A stretch of DNA of 64,000 nucleotides, from the NCBI RefSeq assembly GCF_015832195.1, contig NC_052026.1:15905013-15969012 (forward strand). Direction: 5' to 3'. Shown piece by piece: positions 13,316 through 25,365 of the stretch. The DNA is from Motacilla alba alba (Eukaryota > Chordata > Aves > Passeriformes > Motacillidae). The position numbers were made by a program, and so were the translations under genes. Positions within the stretch are counted from its first letter, which is position 1. Each line of letters opens with the position of its first letter. The notes under the pieces were generated by a model. It worked only from the letters and a program-made list of their open reading frames with translations. It ran no database searches and was not told where the DNA came from.

Positions 13316-15039
13316 CCATAATTACAGCAACATTCTTCTGCTCTGACCTCAGCCGAGCTGCAAATGCACGCACACGTCAAAGGCATGGCCCCATCCCTTC
13401 ATCCCTGCTCCACGGCGCTGCCAAGCAAGACAAAGTCCCAAGATAAGAGGAAAATGACTTTCAAGTGCATTTCCACACCTGCTGGTGTGTAATCCACGAG
13501 GCCATTTGCATCTCCACCCCAGTAGAGGCACAGCATCCCCCCAGTAACCTCACACAGCTCTGGAACCCTTCCCCAGCCTGGCCAGACTTTCAGCAGCCAC
13601 CAGCTAATCCAACAGTTTGAGAGTGTTAAAAACACGGTGTTTCATATGCTATAGATCCAAGAATATATGATATTTTTTATTCCATTTTCACAGGAAGTCC
13701 ACTAAAAAATATTAGTGGTAGTTTGGGCAAATGCAGCCTTGAAAACATTAATTGACACTTGAAGCTGCCAACATTGAAAATTATCAGGATCTGCTGTAAT
13801 TTCAAGGGAAAAAAAAGTAAAGGAATAAAATGGGGGATTTCAATAACTTTTCTTCCTTTTTTCTTTTAAAAATTACATTAGGATATACCTAATATATTTC
13901 TTGCCACACTTTCAACTTCTGGTGTTGTCTGTAAGGATGCCAAAAAAGCTTAATTGAACGATATAAATACTTTTCTCCCTTCCCTTCTGTAACTGCTACC
14001 AAAGGAAAAGCCCTCCAATACAGTCTATTGTTAAAATTAATATGAAACAGTCCACTCTAAAATCTGTGAATACCAGACCATTAGCTACTAGATAGTGCCA
14101 CAGTTCCACTAGCACTGACTGCAGCTGAGCTCTTCCCCAAAACCTCTGAAAGATACAACAAAACCAGACCTGCCAGCAGAAGGTCAATTGTCATGTGGAG
14201 AGGTTGTCTGTACAAACAGCACAGGCACAGTACCTCTCAGCTCCTATGAGCTCTTTCCTTTTTCCTACTGATTTTTGTAACAACAGATAAGATACAAGTG
14301 CCTGGATCAGCAGGCTGACAGAGATCCACCAACAGATAAGTGGGTTTAGCTTATCTCCTGTTAATCCAGCATTACTTAACTCACAAATTAATTCTGATAT
14401 AGTTGATTGAAACAGAGGCACGTTGTCTTGTGTGGGGATCTCTGTGCCTTTTTATTTAATGTACTATTTCCTCTTCTGGGGAGCACTCGCTAAAAAATGA
14501 AGTCCTGTTACCTCGCAGGACAGTTTAACAGCCCAGGTAGTGAGAAAAAAAAGCTTTGAATGTGTGAACCAAGTGCAAAAAAGCAGTGCTGGGTTAACCA
14601 TGATCATCAATATACCTTTTCTCCACATCTCCACTGACAGAAAACTATGTTTAAATCTGTAGGTGACATCATTTCCTCTAGGCTGGGGCTGAGCACACAC
14701 TAATTGGCCCAGTTCGGTGGGAAGTAGGGAAACAAAAAGTTTTTGCCAAAGCTTTTCCCACTGAGCTACAACTTCCCATATATCCCTGGTCTCTGGGCTG
14801 TGCACACTTCAGCACCTCACCCATAAACCACCTATGATCCCAGGTCTGGAAATTCTGTGCCCACACTGTCCTGCATTGGCATTCCTCCAGGCCCGTGGGC
14901 ACAGGTGCAGTTACCTGTAACCACAGGAAAATACAAAAGATCAAAAATATACATATCAAGGACTTACATTAAGAAGACAAGCCACCTAGGAGAAGCATTA
15001 CATTTTTAAGCAAGTTATTCATTATGAATGAAAGGCAAA
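13316..15039. other. non-coding stretch, no gene recognised
   Basis: No repeat family, RNA gene or coding exon is recognised. Overlapping minus-strand frames at 13,349-13,635 and 14,464-14,959 have no recognisable domain and are treated as chance. Confidence 0.55.
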
Positions 15040-15330
15040 GACTGCAGATTAATTATCCCACTCGCTCCTCCTGCGCTGCTTAGCGAGATGTGACTCCTGC
15101 AGAAAGGCGACACTGCAGCGTAATTGTCTTAAAAGCTCTCTGTAGCTTAGTGAGATTTAGCCTGTTAGTGTGATAAATCTGCATCAAGCAGAAGCACACA
15201 GGGCACCAGCAGAGCTCAGGTGGTGTGTGCTGCCTCACCATCACCCTTTCTGAGGTGCTGTCACCGTGGCACAGCACTAAGACAGAGAGATCCGAGGGTG
15301 ATGTTAATTTTGCAAGGTGAAGGCCCATTG
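15040..15330. promoter_or_regulatory. candidate conserved non-coding element
   Basis: A compact block keeps five CpGs within about 60 bases (15,061-15,121), in an otherwise CpG-poor region. A small inverted pair lies here (ctcgct at 15,061-15,066 and agcgag at 15,082-15,087). It also contains homeobox-like attaatta and taatt strings and gataaatc. There is no open frame of note. The regulatory call is inference from composition only. Confidence 0.3.
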
Positions 15331-18300
15331 TATGACTGATTATGTTGCTGATTTAACCTTAGCATTCAGACTTAGCATATTTCAGGGCTATCCTTTACTC
15401 AAGCCTCTGAAAGCAGGAACTGTATAAAAATGTTCACATTTTCTTAGCAGGCAATTTTTCTAAGATTTATAGTGACATTCCAGTTTGTTTATTGATCTGT
15501 TCACAACGAAACGGAAATGAACACATTGCTTCCCCCACACCCGTGCCCAGTGCCAGGTTAACAATTCGACATGCCATCAGGTGAGCTCAAAGCACAAATT
15601 CCTTCAAAATTAAACCAAAATTGCCTCCAAACCTTTTAGATTAACATTACTTGCAAAAGAACCACTAGTGATCTTTTTTTTTGAGGCAGATATTTACTAC
15701 TTTCTGATTGTACTGAGTGTCAGAGGAGAGGCTATCATTTCCTCCCTGAAACCCCAGCCACTTTACTGCTGGGTTTTCCTTGAGAAAAGAGCGTGCCTTT
15801 ATTTTGTTTTAGTACACTGCTGCCATTATGAGGGTTTCATAATTGCCACGAACTCCCTGAAATCAGTTGTTTCTACAATTAGTGACTGATTACACACAGC
15901 ACTAAACATTGCAGGCAACAGTTCATTAACTCCTGGTACCAGACAGCATGAAAGGACTCAGGTTTAATTCAATCAGCTTTGTCCAGAGAACTGCACACAC
16001 AGCGTGTTGGGGATGGGGGGGAGGGGTTTGTATGTGTGTGTACAGAAATATTCCTGAACTTCAAGAAAGCTCCCAATCCTGACCTGAATTAAATGCATCT
16101 GGATTTAGAGGTGGCCTAACCAAACCTTGAGATCTAGATAGCAGGAAACACTTCTCCAAAATCAGAGAGATTCTCCTTGGCTGACCTGTGGGTTTCCCTG
16201 TAGACCAGCTGTGACACTGCTCCACATTCACCTGTAAAAAGACAACTGAGGACTAAGGGTCAAATGATTTCCTACAAGGAATTATTTCACAACCTCTTTT
16301 TTTGTAGAGCATCTACAAATACACCATAATTAATCCAGGTATTTATCTCCTTTAGATTATGATCCTGATTCATCACATAATGGCACGGGATTTATAGCAC
16401 ATAACCACTGCTACCAACCTGGGAAGCAGAGGAAATCTCTGCATCCACACAGCCTTTCAGTTATCGACCTGGGTGTTAGTAGGGCCAAAAAGATAGCGAC
16501 AGCCGCCAGTAAAAAAAGCAATCAAACAACATCCATTGACAGAACTCACCGGTCCCCATGGACTGGCTGCAACTTCTCAGTTTCAATGTCCAAATATAGT
16601 AGGGTAATCACAGGGCTGATGTATCCGCTGTCCAGTCTCCACTTATCAGCACTTTTTTTTCCTTTCTTTTCTTTTTTACCATGGAGATTAAAGGACTAAT
16701 TCCAGAGAGGAGTTCAACGGTGGAAATGAAAGCAGGAATAATAATACAAACAATAGTCAGGAAGGTTTTGTTTTTAAAGTACAGAAAAGAAATGTCTTGT
16801 TTTAAGCATCCTGAAGTCAGATGAAAAATTCCCATTGACCTCTCAGGAGGTTAAAATCAGGTTCTTAAAGACATTACTCAATGCCCCAGGAAATGTTCAA
16901 TTCATTTATGATATAATCTCTTCCAAAAGAGAGCTTTAGCAGTAAAAAAAGCTTATGTTTTGTCTAGGTGGAACTCAGTTATTCTGGCTGAAAATCAAAT
17001 GTCATCTTCAAAAGTCCTAAGGAGCCTCTCTCAGGCTGCATTGAGTTACTACAGATGACTCTTTATCCAGAATGAAATCACACTAACAAGCTTGTTCACC
17101 ATAAAAGTCAATACAGCCTTCCAAGAGCAAGACTTCTTGTTGATCAGCATTTAAGACCTTAACATTGTGCACTGTCCAAAAGTGAGCCCTTCCAGGACCC
17201 AAGGCAAACCTTAGACCCACTCATAAGGAAAAAATCAACCTCTTAAGCATGTGGTGTGGATGAAAAGTGTGATGGAAACGTCTTTCCTACAAGGATCTGG
17301 ATTGTGGATCCACAGACCTGAAAGTTAGTCTGGGCTGCTATCGTTCTCTTGGCATGAGCAGCCAGTCCCATTTCATGCCTCACATACCATGGAGCCAGAG
17401 CTCAAACTAAATGCTGCAAGCAAAGTAACAAACAGATTGGTATACTTTTCAGTGAAAGACATTCAAATGAAGGAATCCCAAAACATCAAGTAGAAACAAA
17501 CACAGGTACCACTAACAAGGCTGTCTCTTTTGTCTATGGTACTTCTTCAGTGTGCATGGAAGACAGGTTCTCAGACTACTTTAAACCAGGGCTGTAGGGT
17601 ACATATAAATAAAACTCTCATTGTCTCTAAAGTGACGGCTGAGGAACTAAAGGAGATGTCATGGACTTCAATTCCTGAGCAAAATCCATGTGCCCAAAAT
17701 AACTCCTCAGAAAAGAGCTAATGTGATACAGCAGAAGGAGAGGCATTTGGCTCCAAAATGGAGGGAAAGTAAACCAGACCAGGAACATTAGTTGGAAACT
17801 CCAATTAAAAAACCTGCATTTGTTAAGAACTTGGCCTTAGACTTTAATTCTGTGTCTCTGTAGTACTATCTCTTTTACTTCTATTTTTACAAGCTATCCC
17901 TCCATGAGTAATAGGCATCCAAAAGAGAGATAAAAGGATGTTGCAGATAGAGAAATTGTATGAGTACTTACTGTATGGAAGCTGCAGAAACACAGACATA
18001 TTTTCCAGGCTTTTCACTAATTACAACCTCTTACATAACCACGATTGCCTGCTAGGCCTGGACATATGTTATTATAAAGCTTTCCCCAACTCATCCAAGG
18101 CTATAAACCATGGTTAGCAAATAAAACTCTCACTGAAGTTTCATATTGCCTCCCATGTAAGCAGAGGGTAGATGACCTCATTAAGAATGCACATGACCTC
18201 TGGCTGATGTGCTGGAGCTGCCACAGGCTGCAAAGGAAGGCGCAGACACGGTTGGATTTCTGCTTCCGTCCCAATCTTTAAACGTTGGCTACTGCTGCTT

Positions 18301-18779
18301 TAAATATTTATAGCAGATGCAGGAAGTGTGGCTTGAATATAATGGAAAGAGAGAGATGGTGAGAAACTCATTCTCTCCAACTTTTGTTTCACTTTAATCC
18401 CTGGGTGCTAGAAGTCAGGAATTTTGATACAGTATGTTAGTGCTAACAGTGGCGGCTGTAGATTTAGTAGGCTCTGGGCCCCTTAGCATAGGGTTAAATT
18501 TCAAAAGCAGAGGAAGGAGCTGTCTGCAGTGAATGTGAATTAAGTTTTCCCTCCCTCAGCAAACCAGAAAAATAAAATTGCCACCAAAAAAAAAAGCAGA
18601 AACTTCTGTAGCACTGCATTGTAATACCTAATGTCTACTTCAAGACATCATAGGGACAGTCATCACTGCTGAGCTGCTGCACTACCTGTCAAGGAAACCC
18701 CTGGTACCACGGGGGCTGCCTTTGTTTCAAGGTGTTGACTGTAAACCTCATCTTGCCTTTTTAAGAGTCCATCAATTAT
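15331..18779. other. non-coding stretch with one G-run
   Basis: No gene is seen. A G-quadruplex-type run at 16,009-16,026 is followed by a short TG tract. The rest is unstructured AT-rich sequence. Confidence 0.55.
16009..16026 (+). other. potential G-quadruplex run
   Basis: Runs of 4, 7 and 4 G separated by at and a give four G-tracts of at least three with loops of one or two bases, a canonical quadruplex pattern on the plus strand. It is followed by a short tgtgtgtg stretch. No gene start is evident nearby. Confidence 0.75.
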
Positions 18780-18930
18780 GCCCTTCCCATTCTGGCCTTG
18801 CCACATACAACATAAATAAAACATTATTAATTATACTAATCAATGATGATGTATCCTGTTCTTATAATCAATCCCATTCATCACAGTGGGATCTCACGTA
18901 ATTATGAACGTCTGTTAGCGAGTCAAGCTG
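18780..18930. promoter_or_regulatory. candidate conserved non-coding element
   Basis: ATTAATTATACTAAT-type sequence at about 18,825-18,840 is followed by three retained CpGs in cacgtaattatgaacg and the adjoining tagcgag (about 18,895-18,920). Dense TAAT/ATTA strings plus preserved CpGs resemble developmental enhancers. Conservation could not be tested here. Confidence 0.25.
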
Positions 18931-20391
18931 GTAGTTTAGAGCCAGTAACAGTTACTAGCCAATAATGATACTCCCCCCTCCTCACAGAGGGAGCACCTTT
19001 ATCCAGTGAGCTCAAGGTTCCATTAGAAGAGGACCCAGCTGTTCTCAGAGATGGAAGTGCAATGCTTGAGCATGAGAAAGGTCCTTCTGACAGTGTAGCA
19101 CTGCTCAGATGGGCAGATGTCACTGCCTGCACTGTCCAGCGTGGGAAACTGAGGCAGGAGAAGTTACCTGACAGAACTATGCTGACATGAGGTCTGGCAA
19201 TAAAAACAGATATTTCTGCTCTAGCAATAGGACAAATTCTTATCCAAAAAGCTTTTTCTAAGAGCAAACATACCCTGACTAGGCTTGACTCCAACAAGGC
19301 TGTGTTACATTACAGTGACGATGGAGCTAATCCCCCAGTAAAAAGGGGGATTTTGATGACTTTTAAAAAATAAGGGAAGATGTCTTTACCCTGATTTGTC
19401 AGTGGATTTGACAGACTCAAGAACAAGTGGGTATTGTTGACACATCCTCAAGACAAGAAATCATAGTGCCAAGTTTATTTATCCCTGACTTTCTGGATCC
19501 AGGAAAAAGGGTATTTGTCTCTGAGAGTTTTGGTAGACTGAAGCCCTGAGAGATGCCCATTATGAAAGGCCAGGAGACCTCAGGGAAAACATTCCCTCTC
19601 CATGGGCGTTGGAGAAGGCCCCATGACAGTATCTGCTGCTGAATTCTTCCAGATGTTGAAGATGGAGCTCAGACTTGATTCCACAGCTCACTCTTGCCTT
19701 GGGTTTTACAAGAATAAAAGGGGACTCACAGAAGATCTGCAATTACAAGACCAAATTGTGCTTTGGGTGATGACAGAGTAAAGGAGGTTATCGGGCGGAA
19801 AAGATTCAAAATTTACCTGTCTGGTTTTCAATTTGATTTCTTTTTCTAGGCCAAAAAGACTTTTCTCACAAAACGAGCATTGGAAAATTACAGAATCAAA
19901 GGAACATTTCTAGTCAAGCCACAGAATTTACAGTGATTACCTTCTACCCTCCCCTGGGTCTCAAATGTGAGCTCCTGAAGGGATTCTCCTCTGTCTGGTG
20001 AGAGCTGAATGTACCCACACATCATTTTCCACAGAAGTTGAAAGCACTGAACCTTGAAACCCCTGTTATCTGTCACATTTTGTCAAATAGGCCCCAACAT
20101 AGAAGTCACTGGGGAAGGGATACAACAGACATATGCAGACTAAAAGGAGTGATAAACAAGCCTTTAGGAAAGCAAGATAAAAAGGAAACCAGAAAAATTA
20201 TGAAAGTGTATAGCTGATAAAGGAAAAAGTCTGCATTCTGAAAATTCAAAGTTTCACGGCAGTGCCTAGAATTATTAGACTGAAAAATTCCAGTCTTATT
20301 TTACAGCACCAAGTTTTCTAAGTTTGAATAAAGGAAAATTATCTGAAACCCTCTCCAGTTGGTGATTTTTGTGTCCAAAAAAAAAGCAAAG
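18931..20391. other. non-coding stretch, one weak SINE relic
   Basis: A weak MIR-like patch occurs near 19,140. An 8-bp inverted repeat (aatccccc / gggggatt) lies at 19,329-19,352. A minus-strand frame of 124 codons at 18,923-19,297 has no recognisable product. Nothing else is seen. Confidence 0.5.
19130..19205 (+). mobile_element. possible MIR-like SINE fragment
   Basis: gtgggaaactgaggcaggag followed by aagttacctgac matches the MIR core order (gggaaactgaggc, then gttaagtgac). The tail is not recognisable, so the call rests on one short box and its spacing. Confidence 0.4.
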
Positions 20392-20411
20392 AAAAAAAAA
20401 AAAAAAAAAAA
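20392..20411 (+). repeat. A20 homopolymer tract
   Basis: Twenty uninterrupted A, preceded by a shorter A-run and gcaaag. No retrocopy body is recognised upstream. Confidence 0.9.
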
Positions 20412-23400
20412 GCTGTGCAGTTTGCAATGACAAGAAAATAAGCACATGAGGTTATAATTTCCCTTTGTTCTGCAAAAGAAATTTCCAGAGAAGATGGAGC
20501 TGCTGGTTATTTCCATCCTCTAATTAAGACACATAGCAATTCTGTTTGGCCTGACATACTCTCAAAAAGGAGTACAGGCATGTAGTATGTTAGAGATAGT
20601 AACTGGAACAGCTTCTCTAAAAGCCTCTAAAATTATACCAAAAAGAACACTTTGATCCCTTCTGACCTACCAGTGAGTTCCCACATTAGCATGAAAACCT
20701 GACTCCAAAACCACCTGGAGATCTTGGGTCACCTGGAGCCCTTGGCTCCTCTCAGTCTGGCTCTGGCTACAAGACACAGAAATCATCCAACATAAGATGA
20801 GTTCACTTGTTTTCACCTTTTGGCCATTTTGCTGCATGCAACTGCTTGCACCAAGCCCAGGGAAGCTGAAACTTCACACAACTGGGTCACAAAGCTTCCA
20901 CCTGAACTCAAAGCAGAGCTCCAGGGGTCAGGACTGAGATTAAAAAGGCTGATAATGTAAAAGTGCAGAGAATATTCCTGCAACTGCTTAATGATGTGAG
21001 TAACCTCAGTAACACAAGGAAATCCTCTGTGTAGCATGAGAAGCTGCAGTTGAGTCCCTGCCTGGCATTTGCAATTCTTGGGCAGCATCTTGCATTGTTA
21101 ATTTTAACTGTACTTTTGCAAAGTGATACACATTGCTGTTCTAGGCCATTTAGCAAGCCAGAATTCCACGGTAAATCTGAGCTATTTGGGACTCCTGCTC
21201 CAAGAGGTTTCTCATGGATTTCAAGGAGAGAACAGATCATACACAGGATGCAGTGATTAAGCCTTGAAATGGCAAAACCAGCCAAGGTGCCAGAGTTCCA
21301 GTGCAACACCTGACATTGCCTCTATCTGCACTTGTCAGGTACTGAGGGAGACCTACATCCCCCCAGGCTGCTTCTGGGTTGATGGGGAAGGTGAGAGACA
21401 GCCAAGAGCTGCTGGGAATGGGCACAGATGGGACAAGGCATTGCACAGTCCTGTGTGTGCTGCTGTATCACATGATCCAGCCCAAAGAAGTGCTGCTGGG
21501 AAGGAATTTGTCTCCCTCCTGTTCCCACATTAAATTCATCTATATTAATTACCAAGGAGACACCATGCACGGCTCCAGCCATAGGAAGGTGCTCCACACA
21601 CTGCAGAGTCTGACTTTCTGAAAATACTTGTGAAAGATGTGCCCTGCCAAAGAGCAAGGCCCTAGACCCTGACCAGGCACCAAAACAAAAACAATGAGCT
21701 TAGTTACAAGCAGCACCACAGAGGAAAACAGCAGTAATAGAGTTGAGATGGAGATTCTTAACTTCCATTTTTATTTTCTTTTGGGGTTTGGATTAAGGGG
21801 GCAGTAAGCCAGTGCTTCCTGAGTTTACTGCAGTTCAAAACCTGCAGTCCTGTGAGCAGGTGAGCACTTACATTTTCTTCCAGGTGACAATGGATCCAAG
21901 TATTTATGTGGCCAATAAAAAATTTCTACATTTTAGGACCTGGCCCAAATTCTCATCCTTACATCCGTCAGCATAATTAATACAACTTGTGTTCTTGTCT
22001 GCACAGCAGAGTTTTCTTTAAGTCTTTGTGTATAACCCCAGCACAACAGATGCAAGGTCCTTTGTAGAACCTTTGCCAACAGGGAACAGTTTTGTTTATC
22101 TCCTCACCTCAGTGACTGTCCCACATTTTTTATTCTCTCCTTAAATTTCCCTCTGCACTAGTTTCTGCTTTAACCTTTGGCACTGCATTAGTTCTTGGCA
22201 GATTCACTTTTCAGAATGAAACAAACAAAGAGAAAATAATTTACTTGGGGACAACAGAAAATAGTTGGCCCTTTTATAAAACTTTCTCTTCTAGTGCAGG
22301 AGTTTCGGGGTGAGGCTTTTGTTCAGTTTGGTTTTTATACTAACCAAAGCTACCTCAGGAAGTCAGTTTTACCTTGAAAATGTAAAAAGAACTCCTGTGC
22401 TTCTACACAAGAACTATTTCATTTTAAAAAAATCTCTAGGCAGAGTTTGTCAACACACTACCCCTCCACCCCTCATATGAAAGTATATCATAAATTTTTT
22501 TATTTGGAAAAAACACAGATTTGGAACAAAATTTTATAAAGGTCTTCACTGTGCCTCTAACCCAAATGGCTCAAGTGTTGTAAGACCCCCATCATACAAC
22601 CAGAGTAAACCACCACGACTGGCAAGAGCAGAACTAAAAGCTGGAAAAACAAGTTTGGACAGTGCTAAGCTTAAAACCCACCTTATACAAGGTAGAGACA
22701 GCAGCCCAGAAGCTACAGGAGCACCACTCTACTGCTCTGGGAGCTGCAGCAAGAAAAGGGGTTCTGATGAGGAGGACTCTGGTTCATCATCTTACCTGAG
22801 CACACATCCAGGTAATAAAAAAAATTTTAAGGAGAGTTTGATGGGTGTCCTTCCACAGGGCATTTTACAGAGACCAGCAGAGGTAACTCTTCCTGCCCTT
22901 CCCTGTAAGCAGGGCAGGAAAAGGCCCTGGAGATTAGGGCACAGTGGTTTTTAACCGATAAGCTTTGCTTTGGTGGACTATAAAACAAACCTCTTGGAGA
23001 ACACCTAAAAATCTTAACTTCTAGCTTACTTGGGTACAGAGACTCAGAAGTGGAAAAAAAATTAAGAAAGGAGCTTGGAAATGTGGGAATGAAAGAGAAC
23101 TCTACACTTATACCAGGATCATTCAATCTTCTGTTCTTTGAGCATTTGAGATTGGCAATATTGCTTCCCTGATGGGCAGAACTGCTCATTAATATATGTG
23201 ATACATCTGCTTCTCCATGTTGTACAGAGCAAGCAAAATCAATTCTGATTGTGAGTTTGAGCTTGCAGAGTAATAGATACTATATCTGACAGTAGACTGA
23301 GCCCTATTTCCCCATTTCATAAAAAACATATGCTGTGAGATGATTAAGATGTGCTCCCCTCTTTCATTCCTATCTGCTGAAGTTTCACGTGGAAGCAGGG

Positions 23401-25054
23401 AGTTTTTCAACTCAAAACTCCACACCTGATACCCTGGCTACTTGCACTTATAAATTATCACTGATCTAAGCAGTCTGCAGGTACCTTTGCCTCACTCAGG
23501 ACACTGAACACTGAACTGATGCTGTGGTGTGTCACCCTGCACTGCCACCTGCTCCATGCAGTGCTGCTGCTGGGTCCCACAGCCACCAACACCTCACAGG
23601 GCAAACACTTCACAACAGAGCAGCTCTTTTCCTCGGTAAATTAATGTTCCAGTTATTCCAGTATCCAGCAAAGTATGAGATGACACTTCTGCAGATGCCT
23701 TGGCTGCTCAGACACCTCAAGTCTGCTGCTGTAACCATTTAACTGAATGGCATTCACAGGGACAAAAAAATAAAAGAACATCTTTAGTAATACTGCTGCA
23801 TCAGTTATCTGGTGCTTGTAAACCTGCCTCCCCGACCTCTTGACAACAAGGGAAATCAGACATTTCCACAGCAGTGGAAGAAATTCTACAATTCTGTTTT
23901 ATGCAGAACTCTACGCCCTAAGGACCTGCTTTTTCATTTTATTGCTGGCCTTTTCTCTTCACCCTGACCTGCCTCTGTATTCCCAAGTTGCTCAGCCTTT
24001 ATCTCCATGTAAAGAGGGCAAAAGCCTGCTATTCCATGTGCTATTCTGACAGGGAATTCCTGTCACAGGAACACTCGAGCACTGCTACAACCTGACAAAG
24101 AGACCTCCCAGAAAAGTTATTTCTGAGCACTCACTCCATATTTAAATGCACAAAGTGATGTGTTAGCTGCAGAAGAGAGAGAAAAGGAATTAAGATTAAT
24201 AATTACATTTTTAAGAGCCTGCAGCCTACAGGTTATCATTTGTGTGTTAGAGGTTGCAAAATCTTTTAGGAGTCAGTTGCTATTACTCAGATAAAAAACC
24301 TGAATGCATGTATGTAAAGCCACAGGATCAAACACATTACACACTGCTCCTGGCATGTCAAAACCAAAATAAAGCCCCTAGAACTTACAGACAACACATA
24401 TACAAGGATTTGAGGAAACTTCTTCATGCCTAACATTTTAAAAGCAAAAGTACCTAAGATCCCTGGTAGCAATTTTTGCATGCACAACCATGTTCCTGCT
24501 GTTTTGAATGTGGGTCTACACTACCAGTGTCAACAGATTTAAAGCTTTTTAAGATTTCACATATTAAATACTCATCTGGGAAAGGAAACCTAATTTAAAT
24601 AATACTTTACAAAAGGATGTGGAGTAACAGTCAGGCAATCAGTCATTTTCTCTTCCACTTCAGCAGGGTGTTGTGTGCTGTGCCTTTTTGCCTCTGGTTC
24701 TTACTGTTGCTGCAGTGCCACAATTGCTTCCAGAGCTGTTCTACATTTGCAACACTGCCCAAACCTAAGGCAAAACCAGCACCAACCCTTCTGCTCATTC
24801 CAGCGGGCTCTGGATCACAGAGGCTCATGCAGAATCCATCTCCTGACTATGGATCAAGCTGTGACACAATAAATCTTCACTGCATTCACACCTGTGCACA
24901 TTTAATGCTGTGGCTTCTGGAGGTGAATCCCAAACAAAGCACCAGGCACCACAGTCAGCACCTCAGGATCTGGTAAACACATCATGAACTGGTGTCATAA
25001 GTCATTCTTTTTACACAAACAGAATCCTAAATACCAACTGATTGTTAAAAGGCC
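20412..25054. other. non-coding stretch, no gene recognised
   Basis: Several short open frames overlap on both strands at 20,813-21,657 and 22,655-23,189, without recognisable domains. A perfect 10-bp inverted repeat sits at 22,890-22,920. A frame at 22,655-22,954 passes through a serine- and acidic-rich segment, and a CAG/GTAA donor-like site lies at about 22,811. No polypyrimidine tract or acceptor convincingly precedes it, so no exon is called. Confidence 0.5.
22890..22920. repeat. 10-bp inverted repeat, 11-base spacer
   Basis: ttcctgccct (22,890-22,899) and agggcaggaa (22,911-22,920) are perfect reverse complements around an 11-base spacer. A transcript would form a GC-rich hairpin, but the stem is far shorter than a microRNA precursor. 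Confidence 0.85.
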
Positions 25055-25365
25055 ACTTACCAAGGTTTATTAAGTACATACAACATAAATCCATTTGGCA
25101 TGTAATTAATTCAAAATTACATGAGCACTAAATGTGCAATTAACTCTGCGAGGAATGTTTAGGCCTTTAACTGGCATTTACAAAGGAAGCTGCAAGTTTA
25201 TTAGCTAGCAATTTATTACTAAAATACTGGCAATTCCTGAGTATGTTGATTGAAATCTAACTTGCTATCACTATATCGTTACAGGGCAATTAAGGGTCTA
25301 AACAACACTTCCAAGTAAATTAAGAAACAATGCAAGTTTCATGCATTAATAAGAATGCTGTTAAC
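25055..25365. promoter_or_regulatory. candidate conserved non-coding element
   Basis: A very AT-rich block dense in homeodomain-type cores: gtaattaattc, caattaac, gcaatttattac, gcaattaag. It keeps isolated CpGs (tgcgagg, tatcgtt). It lacks simple repeats and open frames. The enhancer reading is inference. Confidence 0.25.

Noticed and set aside
19329..19352. GC-rich 8-bp inverted repeat followed by T-rich sequence, like an intrinsic terminator
   Set aside because: This is vertebrate DNA, where such terminators do not operate for RNA polymerase II. A short inverted repeat of this size is common by chance.
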